This document shows positions 52,866 through 64,000 of a stretch of 64,000 bases of DNA, piece by piece. The stretch covers positions 2,224,001 through 2,288,000 of the forward strand of contig JAMJFZ010000289.1 in assembly GCA_026225945.1 (NCBI GenBank). Direction: 5' to 3'. Both the position numbers and the translations under genes were made by a program. Each line of letters opens with the position of its first letter. Within the stretch, counting starts at the first letter, position 1. The stretch comes from Cricetomys ansorgei. Taxonomy: Eukaryota; Chordata; Mammalia; Rodentia; Nesomyidae. Below the pieces are notes generated by a model, which saw nothing but the letters and a program-made list of their open reading frames with translations, was not told the origin of the DNA and did not search any database.

Positions 52866-54256
52866 TTGATAATGTATTTTTACATTGTGAGCTACTATGA
52901 TTGTATCTGACTAACAAAAGAGATTCTGAACTGCTATTAACTAACATAAGGAAGAAGGACAGGAGATAAAGTTTCAAAGGAAAAGGACATAGATCCCACC
53001 AGCTTTATAAGGAATCAAAGGCATATGCATCCTATATTATTATTCTTTTCTATAAGTGTATGTTTTATGTGAGGGAGGAAGAACATGCTTTGGCTAAGCA
53101 TTTAAAATTAATCTTACAGTACGAATGTTGATACAAGACAATGGGTTGCCTATAAATCCAGTGTTATTGTTCAGTTAAACTGGAGACCACCACAGATGTC
53201 TGGTGGTATTCCTCATTATTGCCAAGGGATAATTATAGCAGTAAGGAAGTGCTAACTTCACACTGACCCATTTGTAGCATGGAGAGTACGAAGGAGCATA
53301 ATAAGTCCATGGAATTCATGTACCAGAAGATCGGATCAGGAAGCAGAAGACAAAGAAGAGTTCTTTTTTCACCATGAGAGTCCTGAGAAAGCAGATGTTG
53401 ACAGACATAAAGAGAGGAAGGAACTCTTCCCTTGTCTGAGGTAGATGGCATTAAGCCCATTTAGATTTGCCCAGGTAGCTTGTTGTCTGGATGCCAATAC
53501 CCCTCTTCAGATCTCAGAGTGAAGCTGGGAGTTGAAAGGTTGCCTGCGGAGAGACAGGAGGAATGGGCTTTGTGCTTTCAGTGTGGGAATGTCAGAACTC
53601 TCATCGCATGCTTTCCGCAGCCCTGCTGTGCTGTTTCCAGTTCATGACAGATCTGGAATGCGTTTGATTTGTGCAAAGATGTTCCTGGACTTTGTCTACT
53701 AGGAATTAATGTTAAACTTTGCCCTTTTAAAGGGAACTGTTTGTAAGGCTAGATTGGCCTCCATTACTTCAATAGATTTAAAAAAAAAAAAAAAAGCTGT
53801 TGGTGCCAGGAAAATGTCTATATAAAAGAGTACGAAACCCAGAGAAAATAAGTATTCTTAAAGTGATTTCTGTGTGCTTATATTGCAGCTTCTCTTACCT
53901 CAAGATGTAAGCACTACAAATTGTCCGCTTTATTGTAAACTACAGACAAAATATCTGTGTAGGCATTTGACTGTAAGCCAAGTGCTGTAACAGTAGGCCC
54001 TAAAAGGAATTCTATCAGAGAGGTAAATGTGTGGTAATGATCTCAGCATTGTCCCACTGAAGATACTTGTGTTTTAAAGCAGACTCAGTGCTCAGAAGAC
54101 TGCCTTAGGCTCCTTTACCGAGCAAGTTTCTCCTTGTTTTTGAGCTGGGTATTATTTCTTAGGAGACTTGAAAGCTGGTCTGTGCCATTGACCTTGCATC
54201 TTCTCCTTCCATACCTTTGATTTTGTCTTTTCGTGGTGCCCTGAAGTTCGTTTGTG

Positions 54257-54265
54257 CTGTGTGTA

Positions 54266-54316
<51 letters not shown>
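54257..54316. repeat. Compound (TG)n(AG)n microsatellite
   Basis: A TG run interrupted once, then about 17 AG units. Confidence 0.97.
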
Positions 54317-54318
<2 letters not shown>

Positions 54319-54845
54319 CTTGCATTCTTTGCTTGTATGGCCCAATTCCTCTACTTCAAGTATCCTCTGATACCCTACCTTCTACTTGTCCCATTCTTCT
54401 TGTAAGGTTTTCCCTGAGTTCTCTGACTGAGAAAGACTGAGCATTCACACGTCTACTGCTCTAAACGTCCTTAACCTAGAGTTGCTTTATTCCATTCAGT
54501 AAAATGTCTGGGTTTACTTTGATTTGGAAAATTAAATGAGATATCAGAATATAAAGTATTTCTATCATGCCAGAAATAAATAAACATAGCATGGTGTATG
54601 TTTTCTTAAAAGATATCGAACAATTACATTTAATGTTTTCTTCATTCTTCAATTTTCATTTTGTATTCAATGTTGTCTTTTTTTGCCTGTATACAAATGG
54701 TTACAAGTGTTGGCTAGATAGCAAATTACGGGAAATTTCCAAAATTCTAGTGTTTGGTTTTACCAACTTTGTAATATTTTACATGCCTTCATTTAGCTGT
54801 ACTATTAATTATTCATTTTCCTTTTAAAAAGATTAGTCATTGCCC

Positions 54846-55228
54846 TGGCTAGTTTTATGTCAGCTTGACACAAGCTAGAGTTATCTGAAAGGAGGGAACC
54901 TCAGCTGAGAAAAATGCCTCTATAAAACTCAGCTGTGGGGCATTTGCTCAGTGATTGGTGAGGGAGAGTCCAACCCACGCTGGGCAGTGCTAAACCAGGC
55001 CTGGTGGTTCTAGGTTCTATTACAAAGGGCTGAGCAAGCCAATAAGCAGCACCCCTCCATGGCCTCTGCATCAGCTCCTGCCTCCATGTTCCTGTCCTGT
55101 TTGAGTTCCTGTCCTGACTTTCTTTAATGATAAACAGTCATGTGGACGTGTAAGCCAAATACTCTTTCCTCCCCAAGTTGCTTCAGTCATAGTGTTTCAT
55201 CACAGCAATGATAACCCTTACTAAGACA
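54846..55228 (+). mobile_element. MaLR/ERVL-like solo LTR
   Basis: 383 bp, starting TGGCTAGTTTTATG and ending ACTAAGACA. It aligns with the more eroded copy at 29993-30397 and shares its terminal bases with the LTR at 8739-9097. No exact target-site duplication was seen. Confidence 0.7.
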
Positions 55229-56382
55229 GCCATTCAACTTAAATTGTCTTGAGATAAAGCTTATCTCACTACTTTGCCTGAGAAGTCAGTATGACCTACC
55301 ATAAATAGAAAATAATATAGGCAAAAGTTCTTAAGTTGGGGCCTGTTCTTTGTTAGTAAGGGAGAATTGCCATTGTTAACATGATATAACCAACCCAATG
55401 GAACTGAACGTACTTTTCTTTTGTGATGCTGTATTTGCTAATGCCTGGGCCACCTGAAGTGATGTGTTTCCCCTTTGAAAAATTGTTCCAATGCAAAGAA
55501 GACTCTGTTGATAAAACTCCTTTTCTTCAGCTGTGAAAGCTAGCCAATCACTTCCTAGTTACAAATACTGTTCATGCTATAAAGTGTTCACTAAAAGGAC
55601 TTAGGACACGGTATCTATTGACTCAGTTTTGGCAATATGAATTTGAAATAAAAGACAAATGACATAAATTAATTACGTATTAATGCTGTAGTAATATTAA
55701 ATAAACCAAATGCTTCTTGCATCTGGAGGGCTCTGCAGATGGCAGGCATTCCTAACTATGCACCCTGCTGCTTTTAAGTGTAATGATTAAAAAAAAAATC
55801 TCAGCTGAGTATATAATATGCAATTTCTGGCTCCAGAAGAGGTTGAGGGAGGTGACCAATACATATATCTTATTTTTATGAAAAAATGTAATTCTTAAAG
55901 TGAGATAAACGTGATTTTCAAAAAAAATCATTATAGTCAGTGTTTTTATCTTTTCTGTGAATGTTGTGTCTGAAAAAGATTTCCCTCAAGACAGTAAGGA
56001 AGTACTTAAATAAATATAAGCATACTCTTACTAAAAAGCATAATTTGCTAGTAGAATTCTAAGTAAGTTAGTTTTCTGGGTCTAAGTTAAACTGGTCAGT
56101 TATTGCTATTTGTATACTTAATTCTTTAATAACTTTTCTAGAAAATATATTTCAGTAATCACTATTAAGTAAATAGGCAATGGTCTGTACAGAATTTGCA
56201 AGAAGACTGAGCATTAAATCCACACATGCATGGGCCACACCACACACACCAACACCCACGTCTGCTTTTAATTTCAGGATGATAGTTTAGATCATTTTTA
56301 TAGAAATACTACATATGCATGCTTAGTTTTCTTATAATTAGATGTACGTTAGATACTTATATTTTCAAAGTGAAGGACAAGA
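55229..56382. other. Intergenic, nothing recognised
   Basis: 1.15 kb of AT-rich sequence without recognised repeat or gene. Confidence 0.5.
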
Positions 56383-56712
56383 AGCTGGGGACATGGCTCA
56401 GTCAGCAAAGTGCCTGCTGTGAAAGCAGGAGGGCCTGCATTAGGTCCCAGCACCTGTGTAAGCACCAGGCACGTTGGACACAAATGTAACCTCGGCCCTG
56501 TAGGGGACAGAAACAGGTGGATCCTTGGAGGTCATTGGCCAGCTAGCCAATTAGTGAGCTCTAGATTCAGTACCCACCTCTATTTAAAATGATGTGGATT
56601 GGTAGAGGAAAGCATTCAATAGTGCTCTCTGGCCTTATACCTGCATGCACACACAGATACTTGCACACACACTGGCTCGCATCCACACAAATACCTACAT
56701 ATACTAAAGGCA
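56383..56712 (+). mobile_element. Composite SINE (B3/B4-RSINE-like)
   Basis: A tRNA-like head (ctggggacatggctcagtca, gtgcctgctgtgaaagcagg), a B1-like middle (gggacagaaacaggtggatc) and a tail with CA-rich sequence (tgcatgcacacacagatact). Confidence 0.75.
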
Positions 56713-56754
56713 CTAAATAGAAGACAAGCGTCATGCTTTGGGTCTTAGATGTCT

Positions 56755-57075
56755 TTCGAAGGCTATGTGTGGCACCCTGATTGCCAGTCTGTGGCATTAG
56801 AGATGATAGAACTTTTAGGAGGCAGGGCTTGCCTAACAGAAGGGAGCTAAACCATTTGAAGAATGTCCTGTTAACAGAAACTGAGACCTGTCCCTTCCCC
56901 TCTCTCTGGGGCTTCTCCCATGTTATTCTCCCTCATACAGTCCCAGAAGCAACAGGCCAAAATAACCAGAGACTGAGACCCTCGAGACGTTGAGCCACAA
57001 CAAGGTTCCTTTCTTGTGAGTCAGGTGCTGTGGTCACAGCAACATCAAACACGAGTAAACTAATTCCATGGGATT
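56755..57075 (+). mobile_element. Possible MaLR/ERVL LTR relic
   Basis: The order of segments (aggaggcagggcttgcctaa, gagccacaacaaggttcctt, gtggtcacagcaacatcaaa) resembles MaLR-class LTRs, but divergence is high. Confidence 0.4.
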
Positions 57076-58900
57076 CTCCACCAACGCAGAGACTGCAGTG
57101 TCAGATGTTTGCAGAAAAGGACTTCGGGTGTTTTTCAGAACAAGTCGTTTGGAGACTCAAGGGGCATTTATTACTTCATCTTAATTTTACTAAATTCATT
57201 ATATATTTAAACAAAGTTTATAATAGTTATTATCATGTGGATAATAGTCACCCATCACCCACGTCTGTTTGCAGGTGTTTATTTTTTCTGGTCAATAGAT
57301 ATAATTTTTTCTAAAGCTTTCCCTGCCTATAGCATTTTCTGTAATGGTGTCAATAGTTTCCTCCCTGACCCCTTGCCTTCTTGTGTTTGCATTTACTGTG
57401 AAGCATACCTACTAAGCACCTTCGGCTAACAGAACTGTAGATTTTTCAGAAGTGTAGAATGAAGAGTCAGACCTTTGGCTCTCCAAGCCTTGGCCTGACT
57501 TCTTACTAGAAGGCATCTGACTGCCTCCTCTCTGCCTGTCTGTGAAATGGGACTACTGGCAACATCCTCAAGTTGTATTTTTTTTTTTTTTTTTTACCAA
57601 ATGAGAATAAATGTCTGCACTATTAAAATGTCAATGCGCAGTAGGGGCTGTGATTTGTAAAGTGGCTCTCAGACGTCTCTGAGGCAGCGCTGACACGATT
57701 ATTCACTGTAGGCCCGACTTCACAATAAAACTTACAAAGCACTTGCCTCATTTTCATTCCATTTCTTCCTAATTACTGCTTAGAAGGGGAAGCTAAAATA
57801 CAAAGAATCCCAGACTGGGAAGTGCAGCCTCCTCCCTTGGTTGCATGCACGCGCCTTAGTATTATAAGAAAGAATTGCTTTCAAAGGGAGTTTCTTAAAC
57901 CCAGCAAGAGTTGTTGTCAATAATTGAAGTGTCAGTGCTTCCATAATAAGCCAGATAGTTAGTTTTCAAACTAACCAGGAAATTGTACGGTGTCTGTCAC
58001 TTATATTAGACTCTCCCAGTCCTCTGTCGGATTAATTGAAAGAAATGGATCCGTTTCCATGTCTTTCCAGGTGTGTCCCTGGGTGGGTGGATGTGCTTGA
58101 GTGTCAGTGTTACAGTGCACATTTCTGATGTGCCAGATTCTTTGGAATGTTTCCTCTTCTGGCCATATTTTCTGGGGAGTAAGGCGTACTCACCATGATT
58201 TTGCTATAGATTTGGCTGTAGATCAGAAAGGCGAGTTGAGAGAATCAGGATATGTTTAGGGACAAGAGAGCAGTCTCTAAAGAAAGGTACTTGCTGCCTC
58301 TAGATCTGTTGAGGATTATATAGCCTAGAGAGGTGATTAAGCAGGGTGATGTGACCCAAGGCCTGCTAGGCACCTACCTGGAGTTTATAGTGAAGTTCTG
58401 ACCTGCATTCAGGAATACCATCTTCTCATGCTTGGTGAGCCCACAGGGAAGTGTTAGCTAACTGACTTGTGTCACCTGTCACTTGTCACTCCTCTTTGCC
58501 TTCTTCTGGCTTTTAGCAATATATTTAGTGTCACCAAATATTTCATCACAACTACGTACTTCTCAAAAAAGAAAATCACAATTGACCAACTGAAGAAAAA
58601 GCCCTCATCCACCTGTGACTTGGCCTGTCCATCATTTCTGTCAATCCTGTGTCTCAGCTATCAGTACTGTAAAACATGGTTTACTGTTTCTGTCTACATC
58701 GTGAGCTCTGTTTACTACATTAGAAACAATATTAATGCAAGAATTTTGCTCAGATTTGGAACTTGTGGCAGGAGGTGTGAATAGGACGAAAGGGAAAAGG
58801 GGAGGAAGAAGGGAGTTTGGAGGAAGGCAAGAGCGTCTGCTTCAGATCTACTCCTGGGATTTCTGCCCCAGGCTGTGAAAGTCGCCAGTGGACTTCCTCA
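57076..58900. other. Intergenic, MIR relic and unique sequence
   Basis: A MIR-like segment near 57465-57575 (cttggcctgacttcttacta, tgtgaaatgggactactggc). 57600-57790 is slightly GC-richer and non-repetitive. The rest is unrecognised. Confidence 0.5.
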
Positions 58901-60260
58901 GTCAGTGGGAAAGCCGATTTTCTAATTTTCTAATTTCAGATGAAAAGCAGAATTTATAAAATCTTGCATACAATTACTGACTTTATAAAAACTTGCCGAA
59001 CAACGAACGTGAACCAAAGGTTATAAATATATATGACAGAATCATTTGGGGACAGACTTGGAGATGAAAAAAAAAAAAGGAAAAAGCATCTAAAACGTAA
59101 TGCAACTTGGACCAATAACGATCCCCATCTTCTGGCTCCTCTACTCAAAAACATTTTTAAAAACTATGATTTATGAAGAAGCTGGGAGTACGGTGGTGTG
59201 CCAGGAGTATCCCTCGTGCAGAGAAGAATCAGGAAACATGCATTGTCTCCAGCATATGTCAGGAAGCAACTGCTGCTGGTTTGTGCGGAGGCTCCAGAAG
59301 CGAGGCCCGGCAGCTGGTTTCCATGTGAACGCACGTTGTCTAAGCAGATGCAGGCAGCGTGATCTCAGCCTTTCAGAATAGTAATTGTTCTGAATTAAAA
59401 TCTGCTTCCAAGATAGGTCTTGATTATAAAACCAAGAAGTGTGTGATACTTATCGTCCTTAATCCTGCTTTCCAAATGAAGTGCAGCGTCTACTGACCGT
59501 ATGTCTTTATAGGAATCGCCATCCGTGCGTTACGCCTTGATCTTTACTACAGGTGACATTAATGATGATCGTGATAGTCCAATCCATTAGTCCCATGGAG
59601 GTGTTTTTTTGAGAGCAACAAAGCCCTTCTCAGATCTTGGTGAATTTTGCTTGGGATGATTGGGTGCCAGTCCATCATCAGTGGTCACCAAAGCCACCCT
59701 GCGCCGGTAGCTATTGAGTTTGCACCCAAGAAGAATAAGAAAACAAGAGACAAGGAGTAAAGGGAGCAAACAGACTGATAAAGGAAAAGGAGAAAGAATT
59801 CCCAGCAGTGGGAGGGGCTCCCAGGGAGAGAACCAGCCAGCTGGCCCTGTCCAGTGACTTTCTAAGGGCTCTTTTTGGAAGAAAATGGATGAAGGCTGAA
59901 ATAATCTTCATGCATGCAACCTTGACTCTCGTACATGTGATACAGTCAGGGGAGCGGTCCCAGGACTGGCTCGCGAGCACCGCGGGCCCTCTGCCCTTTG
60001 GTTTATAAGCACAAAGGCTCCCAGTAGCTCAGGGCAGGAGGTATGGGAGAAGTGATGTAAAGCCCACATTTACATAATCCGGATGAAACTTTCAGAATTG
60101 AACCATCAGCCGCACTGGCCTGTCCTTATGAACAAATCTAGTGTAGATTTGGCTGGAAGTATAATCAAAGTAAAGTTTTAAACAAATATTGCCCATACAC
60201 GGCATTGAATTATCTGAGCTGATAGCCAGTCGGTCTGAGGAACGTTTTTTCCCAGTAACC
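58901..60260. other. Repeat-poor block, possible regulatory region
   Basis: About 1.35 kb with no SINE, LTR or microsatellite beyond one A-run (59067-59078), and with a CpG-rich patch near 59950-59992. No coding sequence was recognised. Confidence 0.4.
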
Positions 60261-63200
60261 TGAACGAACATTTTAGACCATATTTTCCAGAAACAGATGG
60301 CAGGCCAGAGACGGCAAGGAAAGCACTGATATCATCTTTTCCCCATTTGCGTCTTCACCAAACTACCCTGGTGTATAGACAGGGCATGCCCATGTCTTTC
60401 ATATCGCATTGCAGTCGATTCCCTGTAATTCCAGCCTGCCTTTGTCTCTGTGGTTGTCCGCATTCATGCTCTGATCACAGGGAGAGCAACTCCCACTGCT
60501 GCTTCCTGGGAGTGGAGTATATTTGGTAAAGATGATAGGAACAGTCCTTATCACTGATAGATGGATAGGAACAGTCCACTGACTGTTGTTAAGCTGGAGG
60601 GTGGAAGGTCAGCAGTGTAAGGTCACAGTTCCATGTTGTGGAAGTTCTTTTTTTAGTTGTGTTTAAAATACTTGCTTTTGTGCACTGTTGGAAAAAAAGG
60701 GATGCATAGGCCTTGGCCTTTTGTATTGTCTGCAGGTGTTGGGTTTCTGTTGGGGGTGGGGATGTGTGATTGCTTATGCTCTGCACCTGAGGAGTTCTGA
60801 ATCAATAAAACACCTGAGCTCAGACACTTGGGATCCACTGTCAATTGAGTATGGCCCTGGCCAGAACAGTGGTTCCCTCTGCTGAGGTCTGGCAGGGTTT
60901 GAGTCTTTAAATATGCCCCCCTGTCTCCTTGCTGACTGTCACAGCAGCCTACTACTACAGTTCCAGCCCACTGTTTTAACTGCGACAGCTGAGGGGGTAC
61001 AGCTCATTCTCAGAACTGTCCTACTGTTACCCGCGACTGATGCCCATAACCCCTTCTTGATAAATGATGACGCCTATGACTGTGGGCATCAAGTGATTGT
61101 ACAACCACAGTTGTTCTGTTTCCTCTAACCTTCCATCTTCTATAGTAAATTATGATATTCCTGAGTGCTTCAAAGTGAACGTTTTATTGACAGAAGTTGG
61201 TTAGAATAGAGCCAAGTTTATTTCAAGGACCTGTGTCCTGAGAAGGAAGGTGAAGCTTGGAGCTATGTTTTCCCCCAAAGATCGTGTTAAGGAGCTCAGT
61301 ATAGACTGGCTTGCATAGTACAACCTTCATCGTTTGGGACATGTTTCCTTTTCCCCTGACAGGAATATTGTAATTTACTTTGACTTCCTAAAGCTGGGTC
61401 TTGTAGTTCTTTAGACAATGTTTTCTGCAGGATAACATCAGAGCAGTTCTATATAGTTGATGTTTATGAAGCTCAGGAGTAACAAATAAGGAGGGCTCTT
61501 ACATATTTATGCCCTGGGTTCTATAAATCCAAGGGGAAAAAATACCATCAGACAACTTCTTAAGGATTTTGGTGAAACCTGTTGTTTTCATCAGAATGTC
61601 CCACGCCACCAAGCGCAGTTCTCAATGGAGCGGCCACTGGTTCCTGCCTGCCATTACTTGTCCATTTTTCACTTTTGCTTCCTTTGGGCTCTCCCCAAAT
61701 CTTGCAACTGTAAACTCTTGAGATACTATTATATTATTCAACTTACAAGATTGTGACCTACATAAACTTTATAATATATTCAACCTCTGGAATTTCATTA
61801 GAGCAATGGAAAATGGACTGGTTCAAGGGGCAGGGTAGTTGAAGATAGAAGTTAGAACTTAATTCACCACTGAAATAGCTCATGGTTAGGCTCTGAGTAT
61901 AGACTTAGCTAAAAAGGAAGTAACCGTTCTCCCTTGAGCTTGAGTAGAAATTTGCATTTTAGTGTAAAGAAAAAGGCACCATGGGAAATCTGGCAAACAG
62001 GTATCTGTAAGCTCCCCCAGTGTTCTGCTCCTAAACCTAACCTCTTTTTGTTCTTCTGCTTTTTCCCATAACTAGGGCGGCAATCCCTAATGAAGATTCC
62101 AGAGTCGTATACAACATGCTACGTACATGTGTGTGCTTCTCTGTTGCTAATCTCTCCTTCAGCACAGGAACCAAAGGAAAAGACATTCTTTCCGTCACCA
62201 TTCTTTTCCCAAAGCCAGACACAATGTGCTTTATACCTTGGAGTGCGGTTTGGAAGGCTTGCAGCTACGCAGTCTCTTCTCCCTCTTTATTGTCTCTTTA
62301 AATGGGCTGGAAACATAGCTTGTCCTGACACCCTCTACTGGCCGTGCTAGCAGTGGAGCACCCCTCTTTCCTGAGTAGGAGGACCCTGGACCCTTTCACT
62401 GAATGCTTCCGGCTCTTTACAAGATTGATTCTCACCCCAAAAGTTGGCTCAGAAAATGAGTTTAAAATGTTACGGTTGATTGAATAGCAAACACTGCTGT
62501 TGTGTGTTGTGATGAAATCTAGTTTCCCCGAGAAGCCAGAATGGGGAATGGATTGGATGTATTTGAGGGGAGCCACCCTTAGGGAAGGAGGGTGAACAGA
62601 ACATGTGTGGAGATGGAGAAGAAAGGCCTTGGGCATTCAAATGCTCTGTGGGGAAGTGCAGGGCCCCCTTATAATCCTGATTTTACTTCCGGCTTTGCAT
62701 CTCAGTTTACCTCTGATGTGCCTGTGTCGCTGGGAACTCCCTCCTGGGTCAGTTCAATCACGCCACTCCTTGCTGCAGCTTGCCTTAGGAGGCTGATTGC
62801 CTGAGAAACAAATGCTATTATCTTCATAGCGGGGAACCTGTTGCTTAGCTTTGAGTTTTTCTGTTTAATTCCCCATGTTTGTCCGAGGGAGGCTCTGGAT
62901 CCTTTAACTACTTTTCCAAATCTGATTGGCATGGATTGCCCTGTCCAAGCCAGACCCCCATTAGTCACTCCTGCAGACTCTCTGCCTGCAATCCCTTGCC
63001 TTTTATCTGTCCTGAGCTAATATGAAGTGTGTCCATGTAAAATACCCAGAATATAATGAACACATATGCCTATATCTTTTTACTTATTAAAAATTTTTAA
63101 AAATTGTATTGTCCAGAAACAAAATGCCTGAACATTGGTTTAACACAGAGGTGTGGTTTCGGGAAACATAGCACTATGTCATAATAATTCTTCATTGACT

Positions 63201-64000
63201 GAAGAATATCATTTTCCAAATCTCTTTGATAAAATACCTGAAGGGATTAAAGTTCCGAGTACCACATATTGGGAAACCCATCCCTGCAGCGCCACACTTT
63301 TCATCGGATAGTTAGCCGCATGTTCTGATCTCCAACAGCCTCAGCTTCTGTGAGAAAAAACTGGGTCTCTTTTTATTTGTATAAAACAGACTGGGAAGTC
63401 ACATAGCAGACCATAACATGTGCTTTCTTTTCCTTTTTTAAAGAGTTCGCTGTTTTCTTTTCCTATAGAATCTGGACCGAGTCGAAAGCAAGGCTCGTCT
63501 TTAATTAAATTTACTTGAAATTCTCTAAAGCAAACCCAGGAAAGAGAATAAAACAAATCCACCGAGGGAGCTGCATTTCTAAGGTCCCACCACTAGAGGG
63601 CAGGAGAGCCCACGCTACTTCTGCTTTGCCACAGGCCCCACTGCACACTGAGCCCCTGGCCCCTGCCCCTTCCTCTCCCTCTGACTAAATGGTCTCTGTG
63701 GAAGAAGGTGTCCATGCTCATCATCAACACTTTACAGTCCCCCAGAGTCTTGTACAAAAGCAGAAATCTAAGAAAGCAAGCACATCCTGTGCAGATTACA
63801 TTCTTTCTGTTGCTTTTGTTGCTTTTTGCTTCGGGGAAGACAGGATAGAGCCACTGGCTTATATTGTTGATAAATAATAATAATAATATTATTAACTAAA
63901 TGACCTCATTCCTAAGAAATACCTCTTGTATGAAAATCTAGTGTTAAAATGGTAGAATTTTAATGACAACTTTTAAAATGCAGCTCATTATATTTCCAAA
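60261..64000. other. Intergenic tail of window
   Basis: No gene and no clearly named repeat. A short (ATA)n run lies at 63873-63888. Open frames here lack splice context and similarity. Confidence 0.5.

Larger units (their letters stand above)
51646..54845. other. Intergenic, proximal to MPDZ 3' end
   Basis: Holds AT-only arrays, an MLT1-type LTR and a TG/AG microsatellite. No gene was seen. In mammals the MPDZ 3' end faces LURAP1L; no part of that gene is recognisable here. Confidence 0.6.

Overview
The window is vertebrate nuclear DNA, most probably from a muroid rodent. It holds spliced exons with GT-AG borders, B1 (7SL-derived) and B2/B3/ID-type (tRNA-derived) SINEs, rodent MaLR-type LTRs, older MIR, MLT1 and L1 remnants and many CA/TG microsatellites. 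CpG is scarce and there is no bacterial-type gene organisation. The exact species cannot be settled by eye.

One protein-coding gene is present, on the + strand. It is the 3' half of MPDZ (MUPP1, multiple PDZ domain protein). I assembled 25 consecutive exons (3242-50539). They join in one continuous frame: 2,950 coding nt, 982 complete codons plus a TAA stop. The reading matches my memory of MUPP1 from just after PDZ6 (about residue 1,072 of some 2,070) to the natural C-terminus, and covers PDZ7 to PDZ13. The number and spacing of these seven PDZ domains fit MPDZ better than its paralogue PATJ/INADL. The promoter, L27 domain and PDZ1-6 lie upstream of the window.

Layout: 1-3241 is the 3' part of an intron. 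3242-6227 holds two linker exons, 12534-15420 PDZ7, 19317-22733 an optional and a constitutive linker exon, 24599-26246 PDZ8, and 27281-34412 PDZ9 with its linker. 36222-37430 holds PDZ10, 37430-42562 PDZ11, 43687-46641 PDZ12, 47207 a linker, and 48361-50539 PDZ13 and the stop. A 3' UTR of about 1.1 kb ends at an AATAAA at 51619. The remaining 12 kb is intergenic: several LTR/SINE relics, AT-only arrays just past the poly(A) site, and a repeat-poor block near 58.9-60.3 kb that may be regulatory.

The most notable non-genic structures are a 94-bp inverted repeat (about 95% identical arms) in the PDZ7-PDZ8 linker intron, an ancient antisense L1 that runs up to the splice acceptor of the first PDZ7 exon, a roughly 12-copy 33-bp minisatellite in the intron before PDZ13, and a cassette-type 99-nt exon with a very weak donor. 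I found no evidence of a wholly new gene system; the window is a scaffold gene in repeat-rich introns.
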